From: Longimicrobium terrae | GTDB taxonomy: Bacteria > Gemmatimonadota > Gemmatimonadetes > Longimicrobiales > Longimicrobiaceae | Reading direction: 5' to 3' | NCBI RefSeq assembly: GCF_014202995.1 | Contig: NZ_JACHIA010000026.1 | Location: forward strand, 1-64,000 | Length of the DNA: 64,000 nt | Part shown: positions 41,157 through 49,620 of the stretch, piece by piece | Layout: the number at the start of each line of letters is the position of its first letter | Position numbering within the stretch: the stretch's first letter is position 1 | Translations under genes and position numbers: made by a program | The notes under the pieces: generated by a model | Seen by the model: the letters and a program-made list of their open reading frames with translations, nothing else | What the model was told of the DNA's origin: nothing | Database searches by the model: none

Positions 41157-41819
41157 CTACGCGGCCTGTGGACGTCGCGCGGCGCGGTAGCCGATCACCA
41201 GTTGCCAGAGCCCGATCGCCGCGCAGACGGCGAACATCGCCAATCCCGCCATCAGCGAGCCGCGCCCGCCCAGGCCGCGCGTCACCATCACCAGCGTGGG
41301 CCCGGCGCCCAGCACCACGGTTGCCGTCATCGCCAGCATGCGCGCGTCGCTCCACGCCGGCGCGGTGCGGCCGAGCGCCGTCGGCTGGGGAAAGACGATC
41401 CCCTTGAGGCGCGGGTAGTCCCAGCACAGCAGGTACAGCCCCGCCAGCAGCATCGCCCCGGTGATGAACGACGTCCCAGCGAAGCCGACGGACACGGTGA
41501 TCAGAAAAATGTTGAGGATGACGGGAAAGAACACCACCGCCCCCAGCGTGGCCGTCCGCGGAAAGATGAGCAGCACGGAAGCCGCCACCTGCGCGAAACC
41601 CAGGAAGTTCCAGTAGAACCCGGTGCGGTACATCGCCTCAAAGAAGAAGCCGACCGGGCTGCTGAGCGGCAGCGTCGTGAAACGGTGGCCCATGAGCTTC
41701 ACCATCCCCGACGGCATGAAGGACAGCGCCAGCAGCCCGCGCGTGACGGCCGTGAACGGATAAGCCCACCACCACGCCGCCACCCGGGCGTGCAGCCGGT
41801 CCAGCGATTGTTGAATCAT
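41157..41819 (-). CDS. DoxX-like membrane protein
   Basis: The 220-residue protein has four to six hydrophobic segments. 'AVTRGLLALSFMPSGMVKLMGHRF' near residue 22 (G-x-x-K motif) and 'FFEAMYRTGFYWNFLGFAQVAASVLL' follow the DoxX/DoxD pattern (sequence spans given by their first and last residues: residues about 22-45 and 55-82). The C-terminal part adds two segments. Members are small quinone- or thiol-linked membrane proteins, with no firm role here. The ATG at 41819 follows no strong ribosome site. Confidence 0.7.
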   Translation of the reverse strand: MIQQSLDRLHARVAAWWWAYPFTAVTRGLLALSFMPSGMVKLMGHRFTTLPLSSPVGFFFEAMYRTGFYWNFLGFAQVAASVLLIFPRTATLGAVVFFPVILNIFLITVSVGFAGTSFITGAMLLAGLYLLCWDYPRLKGIVFPQPTALGRTAPAWSDARMLAMTATVVLGAGPTLVMVTRGLGGRGSLMAGLAMFAVCAAIGLWQLVIGYRAARRPQAA

Positions 41820-42030
41820 CGTCCATGCAGGGATGCGGATGTGCGGAATCCAGAGTTGCGGATGTGTACGGATGGGGAGGATGCGGGTTTCGGCGTACAC
41901 CGGGTCGGCTGACCGGGTTGAAGCGACCAGGCGCAGCGGGCCGGCGCGGCCGATGCCTCGTCCAGAGACGCGTCCGGGCGCCGCGGATGGTTGCGGCACC
42001 AGGACATGTCCATCCAGACGATGGTGCGCC

Positions 42031-42513
42031 TCAGAAGATGAACCGCCAGAGCGCGCGGGCGATGAGGAACGCGATGAAGCCGAATACGCCAAAGATGGCC
42101 AGCAGCGCCACCATCACCCCGATAACGACCGCCGCGCTGCCGCGGCGGGTGCTGCCGGGCACCTCCATCTCCCGGCGCAGCAGGGTGACGTTGCGCGCGT
42201 TGGACTTCCACGCCGCGTCGAACAGGTCGCCCGCGAACGGGATGGTGCCCACCAGCGCCTCGGTGCCCACGTTCAGCAGCATGCGCATGAGGGTGGGGAC
42301 GGATGCCCCCATCCGCGCCGCCTGCACCACGATGTACGCCGACATGGCCGAGCCCGCGATGTCGCCGAAGCCGGGGATGAGGCCGATGACGGCGTCCAGC
42401 CCCACGCGCGCCTGCGTGCCGGGAACGCGGATGGAGTTGTCGAGCAGGTAGCTGAGCGAGTCCAGGCGCCGCAGCCGTTCGTCGCGGGCGGGAAGGCGGT
42501 TGTCGCTGTTCAC
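42031..42513 (-). CDS. DUF4112-family membrane protein
   Basis: The 160-residue protein has the DUF4112 core: 'LDSLSYLLDNSIRVPGT', 'GLDAVIGLIPGFGDIAGSAM', 'LMRMLLNVGTEALVGTIPF', 'GDLFDAAWKSNARNVTLL', and a terminal membrane helix. Function unknown. The GTG at 42513 begins just before the core; a longer in-frame start upstream is possible, so the start is uncertain. The DoxX-like gene is downstream but 210 bases away. Confidence 0.8.
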   Translation of the reverse strand: MNSDNRLPARDERLRRLDSLSYLLDNSIRVPGTQARVGLDAVIGLIPGFGDIAGSAMSAYIVVQAARMGASVPTLMRMLLNVGTEALVGTIPFAGDLFDAAWKSNARNVTLLRREMEVPGSTRRGSAAVVIGVMVALLAIFGVFGFIAFLIARALWRFIF

Positions 42514-42730
42514 GGTGGGTCGCTGGAGGTGGGGATCGGGATGCCTCTCGCCGTCGCGCGGCGGTGTTCCGGGTGGATGCATAGAAGGAGCGTGCCGTCC
42601 GCGCGGATGCGGGCGCCGGAAGTCGCCGAGGCCGGTGCTGGGGCGACTGAAGTCGCGGCAACAACGGCGCGAAGTCCGCCTGCGCGGACTGCTGGGGCGG
42701 CTTTGGCGTGAGGGGCCGACCATCGTGAGT

Positions 42731-42795
42731 CCGCCTGTCCAGGAGCGAATGAATTCGCCGCTGGAAAAGCACGAAGTCCGCCTGCGCGGACTGTG
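42731..42795 (+). repeat. GAATGAATTCGCC hairpin repeat, intact copy
   Basis: CCGCCTGTCCAGGAGCGAAT, then GAATTCGCCGCTGGAA, then the hairpin AGTCCGCCTGCGCGGACT. It corresponds to the IS empty site (AATGAATT at 42748-42755). Reverse-orientation copies lie at 60187-60253 and 60289-60350. Confidence 0.88.
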
Positions 42796-42877
42796 GCCGC
42801 CGCTTCGGCGTGGCGGCGGGGATCGTCGGGCGGCGGGAGAAATGGCGAGTTCCAGCGGGGCGTGTGGCGGCGGTGAG

Positions 42878-43066
42878 TTGCGTGAGGGATTCGCGCCCGG
42901 AGGGCCGAGAACCCGGTTCGCGCGTGCTTCGACTCCGCTCGACGAGATCAACCGTGGCGCGAACCGGGGGCTCGGCGCCGTTGGCAACAGCTGTATCGTT
43001 GCCTACGGCGCGCGAAGCCCGACCCCGCGCAGCGGGGGCACGCTCGGAACTGAAGTGCGTGAGTGC
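42878..43066 (+). repeat. 190-bp intergenic repeat, copy 2
   Basis: Matches 12570-12759 over nearly its whole length; the middle segment after GCGCGTGCTTC differs. Confidence 0.9.
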
Positions 43067-43139
43067 TGGGTGCGTGAGTGCGTCAGTGCGAGAGACAGAA
43101 GTCCGTCGTGGTCTTTGGAGCAGATCGCCGTACAAAGAC

Positions 43140-43176
43140 GAAGGAGCGCCCCGGCGTGGAGCGCTCCTTCTTTTGA
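43140..43176 (-). terminator. Terminator of the S41 peptidase gene
   Basis: AAGGAGCGC / GCGCTCCTT with a loop of about 12 bases, next to TCTTTT; suitable in both directions, close to the stop at 43194. Confidence 0.65.
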
Positions 43177-43193
43177 TCCACCCACGATCACGA

Positions 43194-44777
43194 TCAGGGG
43201 GCGGCGTTCAGGATCTGGCCGGCGCGGCCGAATTCGGCGGCGGCGGCGGTGATCTGCGGGTCCAGCGCCGCCGACACACGGTAGTAGCCCGCCGAACCCC
43301 ACTTGGCGCCCGCCAGCACCGGGAGCAGCATGTGCTCCAGCGCGCGGTCCGCGTCGGCACCCTGCGGCAGCGTCTGCCCCTGCGCCGTGGCAAAGGCGCG
43401 AAAGCCCGCCAGCCCGCCCGCCGGCAGCCGCGGATCGGCCGCCAGCGCGTCCGCCGTGGTGAACGCCGCCGCCTGCTCGGTCAGGTACGCGCCCACCCAG
43501 CGCGTCACCACACCCTGCTCCGAAAGCCGCGCCAGCCACACCGGCGTGGGCTCTTCCTCCGGCATCACCACGTCCGGATAGATGCCGCCACCGCCGTACA
43601 CGGTGCGCCCGCCCACGGTGCGGCAGGTGGGCCGCCCCGCCGTGTCGCGCTGCGTGCGGGCCAGACGGTAGTAGTCCGCCTGCCGCAGCCCGCGGTACTG
43701 CCGCTGCACCACGCGCCCGCACGGCGTCTTCACGTGGCCGATCACCAGCATCATCAGCGAGCCGTCCGTCAGCGGAAAGCCCTGCATCAGCAGCGCCTTG
43801 CCGAACGTGGGCCGGCCCACGACGAGCGCGCGGTCGTTGTCCTGCAGCGCGCCCGAAAGCAGCTCCGAGGCGCTGGCCGTGCCCTCGTTCACCATCACCA
43901 CCAGCGGGTACGCCCGGTCGCGCCGGAACAGGCCGCCGCGCACCGTGACGCTGTCGTGCACCTCGGCCTTGCGCCCCTCGGACACGTACACCGTGGCGCC
44001 CGTGGGCAGGAAGAGGCTGGCGATGTTGGACGCCTCGCTCACGATGCCGCCCCCGTTGTCGCGCAGGTCCAGCAGCAGGCGCCGCATTCCCTGGCCTTCC
44101 AGCCGCGACACGGCGGCGCGCAGGTCCTCGGCCACCTTGTCGTTGCTGAAGGTGGTGACGCGCAGGTAGCCGGTCTGCGCGTCCAGCATGATGGCCACGG
44201 GGACGGCGCTTTCCTCGTCGCCGCGCTCGCGGCGCACCGGGCGGTCCAGCTCCACGCGGGTGCCGTCGGTGCGCTCGCGCTCAAAGCGCAGGTTCACCGT
44301 GGATCCGCGCGCGCCGGCCAGCAGGGCGGAAAGCTCCATGGCGCTTTCCGCCAGCACCGGCTGTCCGTCCACCGCCACCAGCACGTCGCCCCGGATGATG
44401 TCTTCCCGCGCGGCGCGGGTGCCGGGCGCCACCGCGGCCACCACGGGCACGGAGCCCACGTACTGGAAGTCGATGGGCACTTCCATCAGCCGGCCGGCGC
44501 GAAGCTGCGCCATGCGGTCCGCGGAAAGGCGCGTGGCCGGGATTACGTACGAGTGCGGATCCGTCGCCGTCACCAGCCCCTGAATGGCCGACATCATCAC
44601 CCGGTGCGAATCCAGCGAGTCCGGGTGGTTGACGCGGATCTGGTTGAGCACCTGGCTGAACAGCTGCAGGTCTTCGCTGAGCGTGCGCGGGCGCGTGGCG
44701 CCGCTGGCCTGCGCGTGCGCCGCGGCGGGAAGGGCAAGGGCGGCGAGCAGCGCCGCCGCGCGAATGCGAATCGTCAT
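43194..44777 (-). CDS. S41-family C-terminal processing peptidase (CtpA-like)
   Basis: The 527-residue exported protein (signal about 22 residues, ending AHAQ) has a PDZ domain at about residues 110-190 and the S41 catalytic domain from about 195. The nucleophile lies in 'NEGTASASELLSGAL' (Ser near 302) and the general-base Lys in 'RPTFGKALLMQ' (near 326). It probably cleaves periplasmic proteins. A 150-residue C-terminal region beyond the usual domain is of unknown role. Its ATG overlaps the TPR gene stop (TGATG), so the two are coupled. Confidence 0.9.
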   Translation of the reverse strand: MTIRIRAAALLAALALPAAAHAQASGATRPRTLSEDLQLFSQVLNQIRVNHPDSLDSHRVMMSAIQGLVTATDPHSYVIPATRLSADRMAQLRAGRLMEVPIDFQYVGSVPVVAAVAPGTRAAREDIIRGDVLVAVDGQPVLAESAMELSALLAGARGSTVNLRFERERTDGTRVELDRPVRRERGDEESAVPVAIMLDAQTGYLRVTTFSNDKVAEDLRAAVSRLEGQGMRRLLLDLRDNGGGIVSEASNIASLFLPTGATVYVSEGRKAEVHDSVTVRGGLFRRDRAYPLVVMVNEGTASASELLSGALQDNDRALVVGRPTFGKALLMQGFPLTDGSLMMLVIGHVKTPCGRVVQRQYRGLRQADYYRLARTQRDTAGRPTCRTVGGRTVYGGGGIYPDVVMPEEEPTPVWLARLSEQGVVTRWVGAYLTEQAAAFTTADALAADPRLPAGGLAGFRAFATAQGQTLPQGADADRALEHMLLPVLAGAKWGSAGYYRVSAALDPQITAAAAEFGRAGQILNAAP

Positions 44778-46051
44778 CAGTTGGCTCCGGGGGCCGGCAG
44801 GGAAAGGTCCAGTTCACGAACGAGGCGCTCGGCCACGGCGATGCGGGCGTGGCCGCGCGGGGCGCGGGCCAGAAAGGCGCGGTAGGCGTTGAGCGCGGCG
44901 GAGCGGTCGCCCATCCGTTCGCGCGCCACCCCCAGCGCGAACCAGCCGTCCGCAAAGTACGGCGCCGCCTGGGTCACGCCGGCCAGCCGCTCGGCGCCGC
45001 GCTCCAGGTGGCCCGCCTGCATCAGCGCCACGCCGTGCACGTAGCCCACGGCGGGTTCGCCGGCCGCGGCTTCGGTGGCCAGCTCCAGCTCGGTGTTCAT
45101 GGTGGTGGTGTCGCCCGCCATCAGCGCCATCACCCCCATGCGCATGTGCGCCGGGTAAAAGGAAAGGTCTTCGGCCAGGGCGCGGCCGTACGCCTCGCGC
45201 GCGGCGGCCTCGTTGCCCATGCGCTCGTGCAGCCGGCCCATGCCGTACTCCAGCAGCGCCTTGCTTTCATACAGGTAGACGAGGTCGCGCTCGTCCTCGC
45301 CGCGCAGGTCGTTGAGCGCCAGGGTGAACTCGGCCGCGGCGGCGGAGTCGTTCTGGATGTGAGCGTACAGCCGCGCCCGCTCCGTGCGCAGCCACGACTT
45401 TCGCCCGCGCCCGCCCAGCGCCTCGTCGTACAGCCGCAGCGCGTCGCCAAAGCGCCCGTCGCCGTACGCGCGCTGGGCACGCAGCGTGGGGCCGGCGTTC
45501 TGCAGCCACACGTCGATCCAGTGCGAGATCAGCGCGTCGTTCACCCCGCCCGGCCCCTCCTCGCGCTCCAGGGCCGCGCGCGCCAGGGTGCGCAGGTACA
45601 CGCGCACCACCTCCGTCTCGTGGCGGCGGTACAGAAACGGGTCCATCGTCAGCGCGCGAAAGTACATGGAGTCGATGCGCTGCACCGCCGGCGAGTTCAC
45701 CACCTGCCGCCGCCCCTCCATGTAGTTCACCAGCCGGCGCGGATCAGACACGAGCTCGGCGGCGTAGCGGCCGTACAGCGCCTCGGCGGAGCCGGGGTCC
45801 AGCTGCGCGGCCCAGTGAAAGGCGGCCAGCGCCACGTCCGGCCGGTTGTGCAGCGACTGGTTGCCCAGTTGGAGGTACGCGGCGGCGCTGTTGGTGTCGG
45901 CGCCCGCTTCCAGCGCGGGCCGTCGCGGCGCGGGCCGGCCGCGCTGCGCCTCCACGCCGGTGTCCGTCATGGGGACCGCGGCGGCGGCCAGGAGCAGGAG
46001 CGCGCGCGGAAGCGCCCGCGTCCGCCGGGGAGTTCTGTTGATGATCGTCAT
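44777..46051 (-). CDS. Secreted tetratricopeptide-repeat protein, paralogue 1
   Basis: The 424-residue protein has an N-terminal signal-like segment and several TPR units, e.g. 'AYLQLGNQSLHNRPDVALAAF', 'KALLEYGMGRLHERMGNEAA' and 'GWFALGVARERMGDRSAALN'. It shares long stretches with the next upstream gene, such as 'QRIDSMYFRALTMDPFLYRR'. It is translationally coupled to the S41 protease, which suggests an adaptor or substrate-presenting role, but that is inference. The family is not one I can name. Confidence 0.8.
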   Translation of the reverse strand: MTIINRTPRRTRALPRALLLLAAAAVPMTDTGVEAQRGRPAPRRPALEAGADTNSAAAYLQLGNQSLHNRPDVALAAFHWAAQLDPGSAEALYGRYAAELVSDPRRLVNYMEGRRQVVNSPAVQRIDSMYFRALTMDPFLYRRHETEVVRVYLRTLARAALEREEGPGGVNDALISHWIDVWLQNAGPTLRAQRAYGDGRFGDALRLYDEALGGRGRKSWLRTERARLYAHIQNDSAAAAEFTLALNDLRGEDERDLVYLYESKALLEYGMGRLHERMGNEAAAREAYGRALAEDLSFYPAHMRMGVMALMAGDTTTMNTELELATEAAAGEPAVGYVHGVALMQAGHLERGAERLAGVTQAAPYFADGWFALGVARERMGDRSAALNAYRAFLARAPRGHARIAVAERLVRELDLSLPAPGAN

Positions 46052-46231
46052 CGGGTCACATGAAGGTGGTTCGGAATCAGATGCGGATCAGCTTCGATCG
46101 TGCTCGTGTGGATGATCGTCCACGCCCGCCGCCAGCAGCCTTCCACCGGAAGGCCGGACCGGCGGTTCGCGATCGCGGGCTCGTGGACAGGATTGAGTAC
46201 CTGTGCACCGGATGCGGATCCGGAACAACAG

Positions 46232-46263
46232 CGGGACGCGCCGCGCGAAGGCGGCGCGTCCCG
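46232..46263 (-). terminator. Hairpin downstream of TPR paralogue 2
   Basis: GGGACGCGCCGC / GCGGCGCGTCCC with a short loop, just past the stop at 46272. Confidence 0.6.
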
Positions 46264-46271
46264 CGCGGAGA

Positions 46272-47480
46272 TCAGCGGCCGTCCGACGAGGCGGGGGCGG
46301 CTTCCAGCTCCTGCAGGCGCTGCTGGGCGGCGGCCAGGCGCGGGTGGTTGCGGGCCGCGCGCTGCACGAAGCCGCGGTAGGCGGCCGCGGCCTCGGCCGG
46401 CTTGCCCTGCCCGTCGCGCAGCGCGCCCATCACCAGGTACGGATCGGCGTAGAAGGGAGCGCGGTCGATGACGCTCTGCAACTGCGTCACCGCGTCGTCC
46501 ACGCGGCCGGCGCGCGCCAGGATGGTGGCGTACGCGTAGTTGACGGTGGGCTCCACCGCGCCGCCCTCGGCGGCCAGGCTCATTTCCGAAACCGCGGTGG
46601 CGGTGTCGCCGGCGGCCATCGCCATCATCCCCAGACGCACGTGCGCCGGGTAGAAGGCCAGGTCCTCGGCGATGGCGCGGCCGTACGCTTCACGGGCGGC
46701 ATCGGCCTCGCCCATGCGCTCGTGAAGCTGCCCCATGCCGAACTCCAGCAGCGCCTTGCTCTCGTACAGGTACACCACGTCGCGCTGGTCTTCGCGGCGC
46801 AGGTCCGCCAGCGCCCGTCCGAACTCGCCGGCGGCGGCCGAGTCGTTGCGCACGTGCGCGAACAGGCGGGCGCGCTCCGTGCGCAGCCACGACTTGCGCC
46901 GCGCGTCGCGGACGGCCTGGTCGTACAGCCGCAGCGCCTCGTCAAAGTTGCCCTTGCCGTAGGCGTCCTGCGCGCGCAGCGCGGGACTCCCGCTCTGAAC
47001 CCGGCGGTTGATCCAGGTGTCGAGACCCGCCTCGGAACTCCCGATCTCCTTGCGGTACCACGCCGTCATGTACGCGCGGAACAGCTCCGTCTCGTACCGG
47101 CGGTACAGGAACGGGTTCATGGTCAGCGCGCGGAAGTACAGCGAGTCAATGCGCTGCACCTCGGGCGAGCGCACCACGCGGCGCACTCCTTCCCAGTAGT
47201 CCACCAGCCGCAGGCCGTCCACCATCAGTTCCGCGGTGTAGCGGCCGTACAGGGCGTCGGCGGAGCCGGGCTCGATCTGCGAGGCCCAGTAGAAGGCGTC
47301 ACGGGCGATCTGCGGGCGCGTGGCCACGTTGGCCTGCGCGAACTCCAGGTAGGCCTGGGCGCTGTTGGTGTCGGCGGCGGCGGCCAGCGCGGGACGGCGC
47401 GGCGTGGCGGGTGCGCGCTGGGCGCACAGGGGTGCGGCGAACGCGGCCGCGGCGGCGGCCAGGAGCACGAAATTGCGCAT
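46272..47480 (-). CDS. Secreted tetratricopeptide-repeat protein, paralogue 2
   Basis: The 402-residue protein has a signal peptide (MRNFVLLAAAAAAFAAPLCAQ; ATG at 47480). The TPR arrangement is as in paralogue 1. Shared stretches include 'QRIDSLYFRALTMNPFLYRR', 'RKSWLRTERARLFAHVRNDS' and 'YLYESKALLEFGMGQLHERM'. The two are tandem duplicates, but a hairpin and 220 bases separate them. This copy has no protease partner directly attached. Divergent from the Spy-like gene. Confidence 0.8.
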   Translation of the reverse strand: MRNFVLLAAAAAAFAAPLCAQRAPATPRRPALAAAADTNSAQAYLEFAQANVATRPQIARDAFYWASQIEPGSADALYGRYTAELMVDGLRLVDYWEGVRRVVRSPEVQRIDSLYFRALTMNPFLYRRYETELFRAYMTAWYRKEIGSSEAGLDTWINRRVQSGSPALRAQDAYGKGNFDEALRLYDQAVRDARRKSWLRTERARLFAHVRNDSAAAGEFGRALADLRREDQRDVVYLYESKALLEFGMGQLHERMGEADAAREAYGRAIAEDLAFYPAHVRLGMMAMAAGDTATAVSEMSLAAEGGAVEPTVNYAYATILARAGRVDDAVTQLQSVIDRAPFYADPYLVMGALRDGQGKPAEAAAAYRGFVQRAARNHPRLAAAQQRLQELEAAPASSDGR

Positions 47481-47751
47481 CGGGTACGGGCGGGTGCGGC
47501 GGGTGAACGGCGGGCCGCGCGGGGCGGCCGGATTGCGGGTACGGCGGGTGAGGCGACGAGGTCCGCGAAGAGGAGTCCGGCGGGGCCGCGGATGCGAGGA
47601 GAATACAGGAATTCCGCCCCTTTCGCAACGACCATCTGTTTCCGCCACGCACTGCTCACCCAACGCCGGCCGGGGCGGAGTGGTACTGGAGGATGCACGA
47701 GACGCGGCGCCCCGCCGCCGCACGCACCGAACCCCGTCAGGATTGCCGCCG

Positions 47752-48351
47752 ATGAAGTCCCTTGTACGATTCGCCTTCGTGGCGCTGGCCGCCGCGGCCG
47801 CCGTCCCCGCCGCCGCGCAGACCCCCGCCGCACCGCCCGCGGCGCGCCGTCCCATGGAGCAGCGCGCGCAGCCCCGCCGCCCGCTGGACCGCCTGCTGGA
47901 GCGCCGCGCCGAGATCGGCCTGACGGACGCGCAGGTGTCGCGGCTGCAGGAGATCGGCCGCGGGCTGGAAACGCGCAACGCCCCGCTCCGCGAGCGCCTG
48001 TCCGCCGAGCGCCAGCGGTGGGCGGCGGAGCGCCGCACCCAGTTGCAGAACATGCCCGAGGAGCAGCGGCGCCAGGAGATGCGGCGGATGCGGCGCGACC
48101 CGCAGGTGCCGTCCACCATGCAGCCGCTCGTCCGCGAGATGAGGGAAAACATCGCCGGGGCCATGCGCGACGCCAACGCGGTGCTGACCCCGGAGCAGCG
48201 CCAGCAGGTGCGGCGCGTGCTGCGCGAAGACCGTCGCGGGGGAATGCGCGGCCGGCGCGGCGGTCGTGACGGGCACGGACGCGGAACGCGGGGCCGCGGG
48301 CCGGGCACGGATGCGGCGCCCCGCGCCGAACCGGCCGCCACGCGTTCGTAG
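47752..48351 (+). CDS. Spy/CpxP-like periplasmic protein (LTXXQ type)
   Basis: The 199-residue protein has a signal peptide ending VPAAAQ. The mature part is helical and very basic, with two LTxxQ-like motifs: 'IGLTDAQVSRLQEIG' (near residue 57) and 'AVLTPEQRQQVRRVL' (near 145). A Gly/Arg-rich tail follows (RGGMRGRRGGRDGHGRG). Relatives are chaperones or metal/stress sensors. The gene is 21 bases ahead of an ECF sigma factor and its anti-sigma, an arrangement like CnrX with CnrH/CnrY. ATG at 47752. Confidence 0.8.
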   Translation: MKSLVRFAFVALAAAAAVPAAAQTPAAPPAARRPMEQRAQPRRPLDRLLERRAEIGLTDAQVSRLQEIGRGLETRNAPLRERLSAERQRWAAERRTQLQNMPEEQRRQEMRRMRRDPQVPSTMQPLVREMRENIAGAMRDANAVLTPEQRQQVRRVLREDRRGGMRGRRGGRDGHGRGTRGRGPGTDAAPRAEPAATRS

Positions 48352-48372
48352 CCGCCGCGCGCACCGCCGCCC

Positions 48373-48975
48373 GTGACGGCCATCGCCCCGGTGCACGCCT
48401 CCCCCTCCCCCTCCGCGCCGGCGGAGGAGGAGGACGAGCGCGTTCTGCTGGAGGGCGTGCGCCGCGGCGACCCCGCCGCGTTCGACCGGCTGGTGACGCG
48501 GTACATGCGCCGCGCGTTCGGCGTGGCCCACCGGCTGCTGGGCAACCGCGAAGACGCAGAGGACCTGGTGCAGGACGCCTTTCTGACCGTGCTCGCCCGG
48601 ATCGACGGATTCGATCCGGCCCGCCCGTTCGCGCCCTGGTTCTTCCGCATCCTGGTCAACCGGGGATTGAACCAGCGCAAGGCGCGGGCGATCCGCGCCA
48701 CCGACCCCATTCCGGACACCGCCGCCGCCGGCGCGCACTCCCCGGAGCGGCAGGCCGAACAGGCGGAGCTGCGCGACCGGCTGCGGGTGGCGATCGACCA
48801 TCTTCCCGAGCGGCAGCGGGTGATCGTACAGCTGTACGAGATGGAAGGGTTCGGCGGGCCGGAGATCGCCGAAATCCTGGAGATCAGCGATGGAACGGTG
48901 CGCTGGCACCTTCACGAGGCGCGCCGGGCACTGCGGCAGGCTTTGGCCGTGTATGACAGGAAAGGTGATGGATGA
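48373..48975 (+). CDS. ECF-family RNA polymerase sigma factor
   Basis: The 200-residue sigma factor has sigma-2 at about 25-90 ('DAEDLVQDAFLTVLARIDGF', 'PWFFRILVNRGLNQRK') and sigma-4 at about 130-185 ('LPERQRVIVQLYEMEGFGGPEIAEILEIS' region, 'GTVRWHLHEARRAL'). The GTG at 48373 is the only near start. It is translated with the next gene through an ATGATGG overlap. The signal it serves is probably a cell-envelope one, given the Spy-like neighbour. Confidence 0.9.
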   Translation: MTAIAPVHASPSPSAPAEEEDERVLLEGVRRGDPAAFDRLVTRYMRRAFGVAHRLLGNREDAEDLVQDAFLTVLARIDGFDPARPFAPWFFRILVNRGLNQRKARAIRATDPIPDTAAAGAHSPERQAEQAELRDRLRVAIDHLPERQRVIVQLYEMEGFGGPEIAEILEISDGTVRWHLHEARRALRQALAVYDRKGDG

Positions 48976-49358
48976 TGGATCCGATCGAACGCGACCCGCT
49001 GCTGGCCGCGCTGCGCGATGAACCGCGCGACGAGCCGGACTGGGAGCGGCTGCGCGGCCGCGTGGCCGCGGCGGCGCAATTGCCGCTGGCCCGCCGCCGC
49101 GCCGCCCCGCGCGCAGCGGGTTCGCGATGGCTGCGCGCGCTCCTTCCGCTGGCCGCCGCGGCGGGAATCGCCGGGCTGGCGTGGACGGCGCTGGACCGGC
49201 GTCCGGCCCCGCTCACCCCCGCGGAGCGCAGCGAAATCGACGCGGCCGTGGCGGAGGGGCTGCCGGACCAGGTGCGCCTCCTGCTGTCTGGCGAGGCCGC
49301 CGAAGCCGCGCTGCTGGACGTGGTTGAGCTACGCCCGATGGCGGAAACCGAAAGCTGA
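48972..49358 (+). CDS. Probable membrane anti-sigma factor
   Basis: The 128-residue protein has a cytoplasmic N-terminal half that is short and charged ('DPLLAALRDEPRDEPDWERL'), one membrane segment at about residues 54-73, and a periplasmic tail of about 55 residues. There is no zinc-finger HxxxCxxC motif, so it is not a ZAS-type anti-sigma. Its position and overlap with the sigma gene are the main evidence. The tail may contact the Spy-like protein. Confidence 0.65.
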   Translation: MMDPIERDPLLAALRDEPRDEPDWERLRGRVAAAAQLPLARRRAAPRAAGSRWLRALLPLAAAAGIAGLAWTALDRRPAPLTPAERSEIDAAVAEGLPDQVRLLLSGEAAEAALLDVVELRPMAETES

Positions 49359-49482
49359 TCAGAACCCTTCCCGCCACGAACGCGCAATTCAACTGCATCT
49401 ACCCGGGGACGCAGTCTGTGCAGCTCGTGGCGGGAGCCGTAAGGTTTTGCGCCGCAAGGGAATGGACATTCCGTGGGGGCGC

Positions 49483-49511
49483 TTGACATATGGGGCGCCG
49501 ACCCGTAAAAC
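49483..49511 (+). promoter_or_regulatory. Sigma70-type promoter TTGACA-N17-TAAAAC
   Basis: TTGACA at 49483-49488 and TAAAAC at 49506-49511 are 17 bases apart; the -35 hexamer is perfect. Transcription would start near 49518, 100 bases before the NYN gene. Confidence 0.6.
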
Positions 49512-49517
49512 CATGGG

Positions 49518-49605
49518 GCGCGAGGCGGAAAAGCCTGTCTGCGCGGGCCGCCGCGAGGGCGGCCCACAGAGCCTGTCCCGCCGCCCGCGCGGCGGGTCTT
49601 TGTTT
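49518..49605 (+). ncRNA. Structured leader or small RNA ahead of the NYN gene
   Basis: After the predicted promoter come a GGGCCGCC / GGCGGCCC hairpin (49545-49565), a direct repeat GCCTGTC (about 49533 and 49571) and a terminator-like stem CCCGCCGC / GCGGCGGG (49577-49596) followed by TCTTTGTTT. It could end as a small RNA or act as an attenuator. It matches no riboswitch I know. Confidence 0.4.
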
Positions 49606-49620
49606 ACTTGGACGGCACCC

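Larger units (their letters stand above)
42514..43193. other. Gene-free gap with repeats
   Basis: No gene is supported. It holds a hairpin module GAAGTCCGCCTGCGCGGACT (about 42670), the uninterrupted version of the repeat targeted by the IS (42731-42795), the second copy of the 190-bp repeat (42878-43066), GTGAGTGC short repeats, and a terminator hairpin (43140-43176). Confidence 0.7.

Noticed and set aside
46272-48719. An N-terminal extension of TPR paralogue 2 across the Spy-like gene
   Set aside because: The extension is Arg/Ser-rich without domain, and a good signal peptide starts at 47480.
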